NCBI RefSeq assembly: GCF_000698575.1
Contig: NZ_JFHD01000005.1
Coordinates: 124,001 to 188,000, forward strand
DNA length: 64,000 nt
Direction: 5' to 3'
From: Caballeronia zhejiangensis
Lineage (GTDB): Bacteria; Pseudomonadota; Gammaproteobacteria; Burkholderiales; Burkholderiaceae
In this document: piece by piece, positions 1 to 8,719 of the stretch
Layout of the letters: each line of letters starts with the position of its first letter
Position numbering within the stretch: position 1 is the stretch's first letter
The notes under the pieces: generated by a model
Database searches by the model: none
What the model was told of the DNA's origin: nothing
What the model saw: only the letters and a program-made list of their open reading frames with translations
Translations under genes and position numbers: made by a program

Positions 1-955
1 GCTCATACAGCTTATGGAACAGGTAACTGTCACGCGCGAAGAACAGAACCTTGTCAACGTTGTCCAGCTTCAACTGATGCATCATCCAGATGAAGTAGCC
101 GAGGAACAACGGTCCAAACACCTGTGCGCCGATGTCGAACCATGGCTCCGCCACCTCGCGCTTTCTCTGCATAAGTACTGCCCGCGTCCCGCCGGCGATG
201 AGACTGGCGGTGTGCGGCATGTCCACTGACGACACTATCGGATTCCGTAAGAAATCGGACTCGATGCGGGCGAGATAATCGAAATGCACGCCCTTCACGC
301 CAGCGCGCTTCGCCATTTCTACGTCTGCGTGGAGGTTGTCACCGAAGTGCAGCATGCCCCGCGTCGTGCCGCCTGTCCTTTTTGCAGCGATCGCGAAAAG
401 AGAGCCTTCGTGCTTGCTGGCTCCCTCCTCGCAGGACACCACCAGTTCTATCTTTCCGTATCCGCATGCCTGAATGAGTTCGAGAATGACCGTCGACGGG
501 AGATACATGTCGGAGCAAAGCACCACGGGCTTGCCAATGGCTTGCGCGTATTGCACTAGCTCCCGCATGACTGGGTTGCAACAGACGATTGCCCGCTCCA
601 CCTGGAGTTCTACCACCTTGCACCGGTCAACCAGGCGATCCGCTCCCAGTTGCGATGCCAACTCTTCATAGATCTCGTCGTAAGTCACTTCGTAGGAGTT
701 GCGGAGCCTGTAGTACTTCTCGCGCGTCTGAATTTCCGCGAGAAGTCGATTCGCCGGAAACGAGTCGACCATCCCGTAATCCAATTCAGTGTACTCATCG
801 TGCCGCAATTGAGCCGCCACCAAGTCGAAAACGTCAGCAGGTCTTGCAACCAGACGATGAATGAGCGTATCGAACACGTCGAACGACACGATTCCTGCTT
901 CGTCGATCAGACGTTTTGCGTCCTCAAAACTGCAATTCTTGTTTATGCGCCACAT
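1..955 (-). CDS. HAD-superfamily hydrolase-like protein of a polysaccharide locus (C-terminus beyond the window)
   Basis: Reading the minus strand from ATG at 955 gives 318 uninterrupted codons running off the left edge, so only the N-terminal part is present. HAD motif I is DVFDT (nucleophile Asp26, with Phe at the +2 position), motif II is CSDMYLP near residue 147 and motif IV is HFGDNLHAD near 203. From about residue 268 a second module begins (FGPLFLGYFIW, then VLFFARDSYL). Proteins of this shape occur in capsule/LPS loci next to glycosyltransferases, as here. The start lies 3 bases after the stop of the upstream glycosyltransferase, so the two are probably co-transcribed. The exact reaction is unknown. 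Confidence 0.85.
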   Translation of the reverse strand, partial: MWRINKNCSFEDAKRLIDEAGIVSFDVFDTLIHRLVARPADVFDLVAAQLRHDEYTELDYGMVDSFPANRLLAEIQTREKYYRLRNSYEVTYDEIYEELASQLGADRLVDRCKVVELQVERAIVCCNPVMRELVQYAQAIGKPVVLCSDMYLPSTVILELIQACGYGKIELVVSCEEGASKHEGSLFAIAAKRTGGTTRGMLHFGDNLHADVEMAKRAGVKGVHFDYLARIESDFLRNPIVSSVDMPHTASLIAGGTRAVLMQRKREVAEPWFDIGAQVFGPLFLGYFIWMMHQLKLDNVDKVLFFARDSYLFHKLYE

Positions 956-957
956 AT

Positions 958-2040
958 CTATCGCTGCAGGAGTAACCAGGTTTTTGTTCGGTCCACGGCT
1001 TGCCGCAAGCCGACCGAATTCGCCGTCCGCAAGAACTGAAGCAAGTAATGAAGTGCGCGGCCAGAGCGCAGCCACAAATAGCCGAGCTTGAACACGTTTC
1101 GCACTGGACGACGTGAGACTCTGCCGGACACGTTCGACAGCTCCGCCCCCAAGGCCCCTATGTCGCCGTGTAATCGTTCGAGCATCGCTCGGGACGAGTT
1201 GCTGCTTTGCGTCGCGTACCACGACAAGTGCTCAAGAACCGGTCGAATGCTGTTCAGAAACCCAAGGCCGACTGTTCCCGATGAAATGTCGGCTCTAAGC
1301 CAGGCATTTCCCAAAATCGTTGCTTCTGCGACGGTCCCGGCAAATGCACGAGCGGCGGCCGAACGGTTTGCATAGGGGCCGCGTACCGAGCTTCGGACGT
1401 GAGAAAACACTAGCACCTGCGGAATAACATAGATATCTCCTGCCATGAGCAGACGAAGGTGAAAATCCCAGTCTGACATTCCGCCGAATAGCGAATCGAA
1501 GCGAATTTTGGCAACCGCACTTTTCTTTACGAGTAGCTGAATGTTCTTGAACTGATTTTCGACCACCATCGCATTAAGCGAAATAAATCCCGCGCTCATA
1601 TGCGGCCGCATCAGCTCCGTGCTTTTGACACGCACCACGTTACCGTCGATTTCCTCATCGACGCGTTTTCCCAAAGCTATCACGGCCACCGTTGCCGGAT
1701 ATATTTCCGATAATGTTTCTAATTGCCTAACGCAGATTCCCAGAAAATCCGGGGCCCAGCTATCGTCATCGTCGTGAAATGCGATATGCTCTGCGCCGCT
1801 CAGACGCTCCAGCGCCGCGTTCGTTGCATCTTCCGCGCTGAGCTCCTTGTCCAGATGCACTATCTCGATAGCTAGACCGTCGGTGGCTCCCAAGCTTTCC
1901 AACACGCGTTGAACGACTCGCGGATCACCGGTATTAGCAATGACGACGTGCCATTTTTTCCACGATTGCCGCATGACGCTTTTCAGCGCTCTACGCAGAA
2001 GGACTGGCCGGTCCTTCGTACGCATCACAATCCCGATCAT
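958..2040 (-). CDS. Glycosyltransferase family 2 protein
   Basis: A 360-aa protein starting MIGIVMRTKDRP, the beta-strand that opens a GT-A fold. A DxD-like run in HDDDDSWAPDF near residue 94 would bind the metal and nucleotide-sugar, and a WDFHLRL segment in the middle fits the acceptor region. The C-terminal third is long and helical and may form an accessory domain. It should transfer a sugar onto a surface polysaccharide or glycan; donor and acceptor cannot be read from sequence. It is immediately upstream of the HAD-family gene (2-nt gap), so an operon is likely, driven from the AT-rich island at 2041-2480. Confidence 0.85.
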   Translation of the reverse strand: MIGIVMRTKDRPVLLRRALKSVMRQSWKKWHVVIANTGDPRVVQRVLESLGATDGLAIEIVHLDKELSAEDATNAALERLSGAEHIAFHDDDDSWAPDFLGICVRQLETLSEIYPATVAVIALGKRVDEEIDGNVVRVKSTELMRPHMSAGFISLNAMVVENQFKNIQLLVKKSAVAKIRFDSLFGGMSDWDFHLRLLMAGDIYVIPQVLVFSHVRSSVRGPYANRSAAARAFAGTVAEATILGNAWLRADISSGTVGLGFLNSIRPVLEHLSWYATQSSNSSRAMLERLHGDIGALGAELSNVSGRVSRRPVRNVFKLGYLWLRSGRALHYLLQFLRTANSVGLRQAVDRTKTWLLLQR

Positions 2041-2625
2041 GACGATTCCTTGACCGCTGACTTGTAGAGGTTTCGCGACATCGAGAAATCCGATGCCGAG
2101 ATGGGACGGGTTGAATTCATAAAGTGCGAACCATTTGCTTTTATGCGCCTTAAGGCCCGAACCAGCCGGATGTCTAACTGGGTCTCAAATTGACGATCCG
2201 AGCCATGCGCGATAATTGCCGAAAATCAACAGACGCTTGCCCTTCAGCAGACCTTCGGAATTAACCTTCGCATCTTCCGCTAAGGCCTGAACACTATAAG
2301 TGTAATCGCCGATGCTCACAGGTCGATCATGATGCGCTGAATACAACGATGATTTAGGAAATTTCGGCGTTTATTCTGTGATAAATTGTTTTCCGATGTA
2401 CAGGTTTAGATGCGCAACTGCTATTTGTATAAGCCTATTTATCAGGATAATATCGCGAATTAGATTGCAAACGTCCGAGGTTTTCGGCGCGTCAACTTAT
2501 CGATCTCGGCGAAAGGCATAGGATTCGCGCATGACACCGCGCGCCGAGGTTCAAACAATGCGAAGAACATCGATCCGCTGGACAGAATGCCAACGCGTTA
2601 AGTCAGGGGATTGAACTTGATCCAG
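2041..2625. other. AT-rich intergenic island upstream of the glycosyltransferase operon
   Basis: About 585 bases with no convincing gene. Positions 2330-2480 are clearly AT-richer than the surroundings (many TATTT, ATAAT and TTTAT runs). This is expected of a promoter or a nucleoid-protein silenced region in front of a surface-polysaccharide locus. I could not assign one -35/-10 pair with confidence. Confidence 0.5.
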
Positions 2626-3372
2626 TCAGCGCGCCACCGCGATCAACTCGCGGCTCACTTCATCGACCGGCGCGCGGTTCCAGTCTCCGAACCAGTCGAT
2701 TTTTGCGAAACCCGCATCGGTCAGCAAGCGCGCAAGTTCGTCACGCGTGCGAAAGCGCAGCTCGCTCACGGCGCTCAGCGTTTCCTCCGGCGCATCGGGC
2801 GTCGGCATGAAGCGGTAATGCGTCGTGAACGCGACGCGTCCCGTCGAAAGCGGATCGGGCTCGGCGTGCCGCTCCTGCCACACTTCCACCGCGCGTCCAT
2901 CGGGCGCGCTCACGCATCTCGACGAACGCTCGCGCGTCCAGTTGTCCCACGCGCGCGCCGCCGGATGGCGGCTCTCGAACGCGATCGCGCCGCCCGGCCG
3001 GATCGCCCGGCGCGCGGCTTTGAGCGTCGCGAGAAACGCGTCATCGTCGAGAAAGACTTGCGCGACGTGGCCCGTCATCACGAGCAGATCGGCCGCGCCG
3101 ACGAACGGCAGCGCGCTCGCGTCGCCGTCGATCCACGTCACCTCGTCGCCGTCGGGACGCGAGCGCGCGACGCGCAGCATCTGCGGCGACGGATCGATGC
3201 CCGTCACGCGATGGCCGCGCTTGGCCAGCTCGCAAGCCAGCAACCCCGTGCCGCAACCCAGATCGACGACGTGCCGCGCCGATTGCGCCAGCGCGAGATA
3301 AAACGCCGTGTCGGCGGCGAACGGATTGAGGACGTCGTAGAGCGCGACGAGGCGCGGATCGTCGTAGAGCAT
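2626..3372 (-). CDS. Class I SAM-dependent methyltransferase
   Basis: The 248-aa protein begins MLYDDPRLVALYD. Motif I for S-adenosylmethionine binding is VVDLGCGTGLLACEL near residue 35, followed by the acidic end of strand 2 (VTGID) and a typical post-I region (IDGDASALPF). The family methylates small molecules or macromolecules; the substrate is unknown. I chose the ATG at 3372 because a longer upstream reading would overlap the DUF4239 gene almost completely and has shadow-like composition. The chosen start overlaps the stop of that gene by one base (TGATG), suggesting translational coupling. Confidence 0.85.
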   Translation of the reverse strand: MLYDDPRLVALYDVLNPFAADTAFYLALAQSARHVVDLGCGTGLLACELAKRGHRVTGIDPSPQMLRVARSRPDGDEVTWIDGDASALPFVGAADLLVMTGHVAQVFLDDDAFLATLKAARRAIRPGGAIAFESRHPAARAWDNWTRERSSRCVSAPDGRAVEVWQERHAEPDPLSTGRVAFTTHYRFMPTPDAPEETLSAVSELRFRTRDELARLLTDAGFAKIDWFGDWNRAPVDEVSRELIAVAR

Positions 3373-4169
3373 CAGCGGGATTCGTAGGAGAGCGCGTCGC
3401 GCATCGGCTGGCTGCCGACCATGATCGGCCCGGTGAACGGCGTATCGAGGTCGAGGATCACGAGCACCGCCGACGCGATCGACAGCGCGCCGAGCATGAT
3501 CGTCACGAGCGAGAGCGCGTTGCGCGGCGCGATCAGCCCGAAGCACAGAAAGATGATGAGCAGCCAGCCGACGAGAATCCGGTCGAACGGATACGAAATC
3601 GATCCGTGCGCCTCCTCGATCAGCTTCCAGCGCAGCGCGATCAGCTGCTCGAAGCGCGCGGCGGCTTCGACCGCGAGCTGGCGATGATAGTCATCGCGCG
3701 GAACCAGCAAGCGCACTTCGCGCTGCGCCTCGCTCAGCATGGCGCCGAGCGTGCTGCTCGCGAGACTGTCGTTCTTGTTCGGTGCCTCGACCGCCGGATA
3801 TTCGCCGGGCGGCCGCGGCTCGCTCGGCCACGTGCTCGCCACCGCCGCCGCCGTGTATTTGCGCAGGAGTTGCCGCGCGTGACCGAGTTCGGCGCCGTAG
3901 TCGCGCATCGTGCGATCGAGTTCGATGATCGAGGACGCGTAGCTGCGCATGTCGTTGTTGGTCGTGTCGAAAACCGTTTTCGCCGATGCGGTCAGAAGGC
4001 CGAGCACGAGCGCCGCGAACGTGACCAGCATGCCGACGAGCAACTGGACCAGTTGCACCGTCTCCTGCGCCTTGTGTTCCTCGGGCAGAAGCGGCCGCAC
4101 GATCGCGCCGATGCCCGTGCTGGCCAGAAGGAGAACGAAGACGAGCACCGCGGATTGAATTTCCGTCAT
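3372..4169 (-). CDS. DUF4239 / bestrophin-like integral membrane protein
   Basis: 265 aa with two N-terminal hydrophobic segments (about residues 6-28 and 43-62), a soluble helical middle (TVFDTTNNDMRSYASSIIELD, then an RQLLRKY region) and two C-terminal membrane segments (about 205-250). This layout and the N-terminal signature match DUF4239, annotated as a bestrophin-like domain; the function is not established. The gene is read toward the methyltransferase and overlaps it by one base, so the two are probably co-expressed. Confidence 0.75.
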   Translation of the reverse strand: MTEIQSAVLVFVLLLASTGIGAIVRPLLPEEHKAQETVQLVQLLVGMLVTFAALVLGLLTASAKTVFDTTNNDMRSYASSIIELDRTMRDYGAELGHARQLLRKYTAAAVASTWPSEPRPPGEYPAVEAPNKNDSLASSTLGAMLSEAQREVRLLVPRDDYHRQLAVEAAARFEQLIALRWKLIEEAHGSISYPFDRILVGWLLIIFLCFGLIAPRNALSLVTIMLGALSIASAVLVILDLDTPFTGPIMVGSQPMRDALSYESR

Positions 4170-4292
4170 GAGCGCGCGAGCCGTGATGGCGTGACCGGAG
4201 TGGACGCATTATCGACGGGAAAGCGCGCGCGGTCCAATGCGGACCGGATACGGCGAAGAAAAAGAAGGGGGAAAAACGGCGTGCGGGAATCG

Positions 4293-4367
4293 TGGTCCCC
4301 CCGGCAGGAATCGAACCTGCATCTAGCGCTTAGGAGGCACTCGTTCTATCCATTGAACTACGGGGAG
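4293..4367 (-). tRNA. tRNA-Arg (anticodon CCU)
   Basis: The minus strand folds as a full cloverleaf. The acceptor arm CTCCCCG pairs with CGGGGGG, followed by discriminator A and an encoded CCA. The D arm contains AGTTCAATGGATAGAACGA. The anticodon stem AGTGC/GCGCT encloses the loop CTCCTAA (anticodon CCU, reading AGG). The T arm is GCAGG-TTCGATT-CCTGC. The 75 nt include CCA. Confidence 0.95.
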
Positions 4368-4507
4368 CGGACCGCGCAGGGCCGACAGCGTCGGCGAAGC
4401 GAGCGCAGAGTATAGCAAACGCTTTCGTTCGCCGCGTATCCGAAAAATCGGCGAAAACCAGGGTTTGCACCTATCAAGTTCCGCCTGATCGCGCCGCCAT
4501 CGGAGTA

Positions 4508-4825
4508 ATGGACCCATTTCCCGATACAAAGCCGCAGGGCGCGTTTTCGGCGTTGCTGGCAGACCAAGACCTGACGCACCTCGAACTGGTGCTGCGCCGT
4601 TCATTGTCGTGCGATCTCGGCGGCCCGCTGCTGCCGCCTTCGTACTGGCGCGAGCGGCTCGCATCGATCACACGTCGGTCACATCTCTCTCATACGCAGA
4701 TCCAGACCGTGCATCGGCTGTTTCTGCACATCGACGCGTTCGAGGCCGCCGGCCGCGCCCGCGAAGAAGAACTCAGGCGCGAGCGTGAACTCGCCGCGGG
4801 CAGCGGAAAAACCGCAAGCGCCTGA
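4508..4825 (+). CDS. Conserved hypothetical protein, 105 aa
   Basis: Starts MDPFPDTKPQGAFSALLADQ. It has no signal peptide or membrane segment. The middle is amphipathic helix (LTHLELVLRRSL, then WRERLASITRR) and the C-terminus is a charged helix rich in Glu/Arg/Ala. Codon third positions are strongly G/C, as in neighbouring genes, which supports a real gene. It lies alone between the tRNA and the convergent quiC-like gene, 6 bp from the latter's stop. No function can be assigned. Confidence 0.65.
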   Translation: MDPFPDTKPQGAFSALLADQDLTHLELVLRRSLSCDLGGPLLPPSYWRERLASITRRSHLSHTQIQTVHRLFLHIDAFEAAGRAREEELRRERELAAGSGKTASA

Positions 4826-4831
4826 GCGTCT

Positions 4832-6742
4832 TCAGGCCGACTGACGCGCGCGCTGTTGCGCGTGCGCGGCGAGCCGCACCGCCGCGTTGGCCGCGCCGTA
4901 GCCGTCGTAGCCGCCGCGCCGCTCGATCACTTCGAGGAAGAAGCGCTGATCGAGCTGCTCCGTGTACGCATGGAAGAACTCGCCGCCGCGCTCGTCGCGG
5001 TCGTAGAGGATATTGTGCTCGCGCATCTGATCGATCTGCTCGTCGGGCAGGCCGAAACGCGCGACAAGGTCGTCGTAGTAGTTGCGCGGGATTCGCAGGA
5101 ATTTGACGCCATCGGCTTCGAGGCGCGGAATCGCGTCGAAGATATCGGGCGTGCTGAACGCGACGTGATTCAGACCCGAGCCCCGATACGTCGACAGCGA
5201 CTCCGACACCGCCGTATAGCGATCCATCGACGCATTCAGCGCGATTCGCACCGAACCATCGCGGCTTCGCACCGCGCGGCTGCGCACGAGCCCGTACGGA
5301 TCGGGCACGAGCACGGCGGGCTCGGTCTCGAAACCGAACGCGCTGCGAAAGAAAAGCACCCAGGTATCGAGCGCATCGGCGGGAAGCGACAGGCACACGT
5401 GATCGATGCGCGACAGCGGGCCGACTTCGTACGGCCCGTCGATGTCCGTCAGGATGAAATCCGATTCCCACAAAGTCGGGCCGCCTTTCGCTTCGTCGAC
5501 GAAATAGTCGAGGCTGCCGTCGGGCGACTGCACGCCCGGCACCACGCGCTCGTTCGGACCGACGCGCCCCGAGAACGGCTGCGAGCCATACGCGGCGGCG
5601 CGCTCGAACGCCTGCTTCGCGTCATCGACGTGAAACGCCGACGCGCACAGCGACAAGCCGTGCTTCTGGAAGAACGCGCTCGCGAAGGAATCGGCCTCGG
5701 CGTTCAGCACGATCGAACCCGCGCCATGCCGATACAGCGCGACATCCTTCGAGCGATGCTTGCCCGCGAGCCTGAAGCCGAGCCGTCCGAGCCATTGCGA
5801 CAGATGCTCGCGCGTCGAATCGTCGACGGCGAATTCGAGGAACTGAAAGCCGATGTGTTCGGGCGGCGCGGGCGGATTGAACAACTCCGGCGGCACGGCC
5901 TTGCCTTCGGAAACCAGCAGCTCGCGCGTCTGCTCTTCCAGAAAGCGCAGCGAGCGATAGCCGTCCGCCGCCGTGATCGCGGTCGGCGCGGCGCGAAAGC
6001 CGTCGTTGAAGATTTCGAGCGACAGCGGCCCCTTGTAGCCCGCTTCCAGCACGCGCGCGGTGAAGCGTGCGACATCGAACGCGCCTTGCCCCGGAAAGCA
6101 CCGATAGTGACGGCTCCATTCGAGCACGTCCATCGCGAGAATGGGCGCATCGGCGATTTGCACGAACGCGATGCGCTCGCCCGGAATCGACGCGATCTCG
6201 TCGACGGAATCGCGGATCGACAGCGTGTGGAACGTATCGAGCGCGAGGCCGAGACTCGGATGATTCACGGCATCGACGAGTTTCCACGCGTGCTTGTACG
6301 AGTTGACGTAGCGGCCCCACGCGAGCGCTTCGTACGCGACGATCACCCCCGCTTCTTCCGCGATTTTGGCGAGCACGCCGAGCTGGTCGACGATGAGCGC
6401 GTCGTCGCGAATCGTATCCGGCGACACGTTGCTGCAGACGAGAATGCGGTCTGTGCCGAGCTCGTGCATCAGCTCGAACTTGCGCTTCGCGCGCTCGACG
6501 TTGCGCGCGAGACGCTCGGCGCTCACGCCGTCGAAATCGCGGAACGGCTGAAACAGATAGATCTCGAGGCCGAGATCCGCGCACATGCGGCGCACGTCGG
6601 CGGGCGTGCCGTCGAAATACAGCAGGTCGTTCTCGAAGATCTCGACGCCGTCGAATCCGGCGGCCTTGATAGCGTGCAGCTTCTCGGGAAGCGTGCCGCT
6701 GATGGAAACCGTCGCGATGGAAGTGCGGATCGAACGCAGCAT
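4832..6742 (-). CDS. quiC: 3-dehydroshikimate dehydratase, QuiC-type fusion (TIM barrel plus HPPD-like domain)
   Basis: 636 aa in two parts. Residues 1-290 form a sugar-phosphate isomerase/AP-endonuclease-2 type TIM barrel (SISGTLPEKLHAIKAAGF, then the LALDTFHT and EIFND metal-ligand regions). Residues 310-620 form two glyoxalase/4-hydroxyphenylpyruvate-dioxygenase-like repeats (IDHVCLSLP, then GLNHVAFSTPD). This fusion is known for bacterial QuiC, which converts 3-dehydroshikimate to protocatechuate in quinate/shikimate catabolism. The start at 6742 has a GAGGAGG ribosome site 5 nt upstream, and the longer reading frame to 6835 has none. The neighbouring divergent dehydrogenase supports the pathway call. 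Confidence 0.85.
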   Translation of the reverse strand: MLRSIRTSIATVSISGTLPEKLHAIKAAGFDGVEIFENDLLYFDGTPADVRRMCADLGLEIYLFQPFRDFDGVSAERLARNVERAKRKFELMHELGTDRILVCSNVSPDTIRDDALIVDQLGVLAKIAEEAGVIVAYEALAWGRYVNSYKHAWKLVDAVNHPSLGLALDTFHTLSIRDSVDEIASIPGERIAFVQIADAPILAMDVLEWSRHYRCFPGQGAFDVARFTARVLEAGYKGPLSLEIFNDGFRAAPTAITAADGYRSLRFLEEQTRELLVSEGKAVPPELFNPPAPPEHIGFQFLEFAVDDSTREHLSQWLGRLGFRLAGKHRSKDVALYRHGAGSIVLNAEADSFASAFFQKHGLSLCASAFHVDDAKQAFERAAAYGSQPFSGRVGPNERVVPGVQSPDGSLDYFVDEAKGGPTLWESDFILTDIDGPYEVGPLSRIDHVCLSLPADALDTWVLFFRSAFGFETEPAVLVPDPYGLVRSRAVRSRDGSVRIALNASMDRYTAVSESLSTYRGSGLNHVAFSTPDIFDAIPRLEADGVKFLRIPRNYYDDLVARFGLPDEQIDQMREHNILYDRDERGGEFFHAYTEQLDQRFFLEVIERRGGYDGYGAANAAVRLAAHAQQRARQSA

Positions 6743-6848
6743 CGCTGCCTCCTCGTTGCAATTCAGTGAATGCGGGATGGATCGAGCGGTGCCTTCCAGT
6801 GTAGGACGTCCGCATGGCGAACGCGCGCAATCCATGTCATTCTGCGAG

Positions 6849-6876
6849 ATAATAACAAACTAACTAGACCGTACAA
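6849..6876 (-). promoter_or_regulatory. Candidate promoter of the quiC-like gene, possible TetR target
   Basis: On the minus strand TTGTAC (6876-6871) is followed after 16 nt by TATTAT (6854-6849), a fair sigma-70 match in an otherwise GC-rich 237-bp divergent spacer (6743-6979). The AT-rich spacer CTAACTAGAC would be a natural place for the nearby TetR protein to bind. That assignment is inference. Confidence 0.45.
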
Positions 6877-6979
6877 ATCAGTGGAAACACGAACCGACAA
6901 GCCTCGCGCGGGCGTTCACACTGCGACGTATTCATCTCGCACTGCAGCATGCAGTGCTCATCCATGCCGGAGCGCTCGC

Positions 6980-7837
6980 ATGACCAACAAGACTTCGTAT
7001 CTCATCGGCCTGATCGGATCGGGCATCGGCGGCTCGCTCACCCCCGCCATGCACGAAAAGGAAGGCAGCAACCTCGGACTCAATTACGTCTACCGGCGCA
7101 TCGACCTGCAAGCGCTGGAACTGGAGCCGTCCGCCCTGCCCGATCTGCTCGATGCCGCCGAGCGCATGGGTTACGACGGCCTGAACATCACGTATCCGTG
7201 CAAGCAAAGCGTGATCCCGTTGCTCGATGACCTCGATCCCGACGCGCGCGCGCTCGGCGCGGTCAACACCGTCGTGCTGAAGGACGGCAAGCGCATCGGC
7301 TACAACACGGACTGGTCGGGCTTCGCGCGCGCGTTTCAGCGCGGTCTGCCGGACGCGCCGCTCGAACGCGTCGTGCAACTGGGCGCGGGTGGCGCGGGCG
7401 CGGCCGTCGCGCACGCGGCGCTCACGATGGGCGCGCGCGAACTCACGCTCTTCGATTCCGACGACGCCCGCGCGGCTTCGCTCGCCGCCGAGCTCGCGGC
7501 GCGCTTTCCGGATCGCGTCGTGAAAAGCGGCGGCGACTTGCGCGACACGCTCGCCGGCGCGAGCGGCCTCATCCACGCGACGCCGACCGGCATGGCGAAA
7601 CTGCCCGGCCTGCCGTTGCCGGCCGAGTATCTGCACAAGGAACTGTGGGTCGCGGAAATCGTGTACTTCCCGCTCGAAACCGAGCTGCTGAAAGTGGCGA
7701 AGGCGCTCGGCTGCCGCACGGTGAGCGGCGGCGGGATGGCGGTGTGTCAGGCGGTCGATGCGTTGCGCATCTTCACCGGGCTGGAGCCGGATGCCGAGCG
7801 CATGTTCGCGCACTTCCAGAGCCTGCTGGAACGCTGA
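6980..7837 (+). CDS. Shikimate/quinate dehydrogenase family protein (AroE-like)
   Basis: 285 aa. The N-terminal substrate domain has GSGIGGSLTPAMHE, NITYPCKQ with catalytic Lys75, GAVNTV and NTDWSGF with Asp111. The Rossmann half has the glycine-rich LGAGGAGAAVAHAAL, and the C-terminal signature is GGGMAVCQAVDA. These are shikimate dehydrogenase motifs. SLTP and YPCK in place of the more usual SLSP and VPLK put it closer to catabolic quinate/shikimate dehydrogenases than to housekeeping AroE. Its divergent partner is the QuiC-like dehydratase, so together they would oxidise quinate/shikimate toward protocatechuate. A GGAG ribosome site 7 nt upstream supports the start at 6980. Confidence 0.85.
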   Translation: MTNKTSYLIGLIGSGIGGSLTPAMHEKEGSNLGLNYVYRRIDLQALELEPSALPDLLDAAERMGYDGLNITYPCKQSVIPLLDDLDPDARALGAVNTVVLKDGKRIGYNTDWSGFARAFQRGLPDAPLERVVQLGAGGAGAAVAHAALTMGARELTLFDSDDARAASLAAELAARFPDRVVKSGGDLRDTLAGASGLIHATPTGMAKLPGLPLPAEYLHKELWVAEIVYFPLETELLKVAKALGCRTVSGGGMAVCQAVDALRIFTGLEPDAERMFAHFQSLLER

Positions 7838-7854
7838 TGCATCGGCAGCAATGA

Positions 7855-7889
7855 AAAAACGGCGACCTCGCGAGAGCGTCGCCGTTTTT
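7855..7889. terminator. Bidirectional terminator between aroE-like and TetR genes
   Basis: Stem AAAAACGGCGAC (7855-7866) pairs with GTCGCCGTTTTT (7878-7889) around an 11-nt loop. A-tract and T-tract flanks serve both convergent genes. Confidence 0.85.
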
Positions 7890-7907
7890 GCTTTGCGCGC
7901 GGGGAAA

Positions 7908-8588
7908 TCAGCCGTCGCGCCGCATGAACCGCAGCACCGCATCGACGATCATCTCGCGATGACGCGCACGCGAGCGCGCGCCCGACGGATCGCGCCCGAA
8001 CGCCGCGCCCCAGGTATGACGGTTCGCCACGCGATGAAAGCAGAACGAGCTGATCATCAGATGCAGGTCGATCGGATCGACGTCTTCGCGAAACTTGCCG
8101 GCCGCGACGCCACGCGCGATGAGATCTTCGATCGTCTTCACGACCGTCGAATTGCGCGCCTTGAAGGTCTTCGATTGTTCGATGTACTTCGCGCCGTGGA
8201 TGTTTTCGATTGTCACGAGCCGCACGAAATCGCGATGCTTGTCGTGATAGTCGAACGTGAAGCCGACGAATTCGCGCAGCGCTTCCTCCGGCTCCATTTC
8301 CGCGAGCTGCAATTCCTGTTCGAGCGCGCGGATATCGCCATAGACCTGCTCCAATACCGCTTCGTACAGCCCTTCCTTGCTGCCGAAGTAGTAATACAGC
8401 ATGCGCTTCGTGGTGTTGGTGCGCTCCGCGATGGCATCGACGCGCGCGCCCGCGAGTCCCATCGCCGAGAACTCCTGCGTGGCGATGTCGAGAATGTTCC
8501 GCTTGGTCTCCTCAGGATCGTACTTGCGCCGCCCCTGCTCCGTGGTCGACGAGGGCGCGGCGCTAGCGGCCTTGCTTCCTTTTTTCAT
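7908..8588 (-). CDS. TetR/AcrR family transcriptional regulator
   Basis: 226 aa. After a disordered Ser/Ala-rich N-terminus, residues about 28-75 form the TetR helix-turn-helix (ETKRNILDIATQEFSAMG, then AIAERTNTTKRMLYYYFGSKE). The remainder is the helical ligand/dimer domain. The family represses nearby genes and is released by a small molecule. Position next to the quiC/aroE-like pair, with a shared terminator, suggests control of quinate/shikimate use, which is inference. No strong ribosome site decides the start; the ATG at 8588 is used. Confidence 0.85.
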   Translation of the reverse strand: MKKGSKAASAAPSSTTEQGRRKYDPEETKRNILDIATQEFSAMGLAGARVDAIAERTNTTKRMLYYYFGSKEGLYEAVLEQVYGDIRALEQELQLAEMEPEEALREFVGFTFDYHDKHRDFVRLVTIENIHGAKYIEQSKTFKARNSTVVKTIEDLIARGVAAGKFREDVDPIDLHLMISSFCFHRVANRHTWGAAFGRDPSGARSRARHREMIVDAVLRFMRRDG

Positions 8589-8660
8589 TTTTCTGTCTGA
8601 GAACGGCGTTGAAAATCGATTCTAGCACGCGATATTGACGCATCCTCGCCATAACAGACG

Positions 8661-8687
8661 TTGCGCACGGAGGGCTTCACCTATAAT
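8661..8687 (+). promoter_or_regulatory. Candidate sigma-70 promoter of the secreted-protein gene
   Basis: A perfect TATAAT (8682-8687) preceded by TTGCGC (8661-8666) with a short 15-nt spacer, about 30 nt upstream of the start codon at 8720. Confidence 0.5.
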
Positions 8688-8719
8688 TTTTTGACCCCAC
8701 GAACAAAGCGAAAAATCAC

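Noticed and set aside
4856..6769. Very long plus-strand open frame (637 codons) opposite the quiC-like gene
   Set aside because: It is antisense to a clearly homologous gene, is dominated by Arg/Ala/His low-complexity sequence and has no domain or ribosome site; such frames are common in high-GC DNA.
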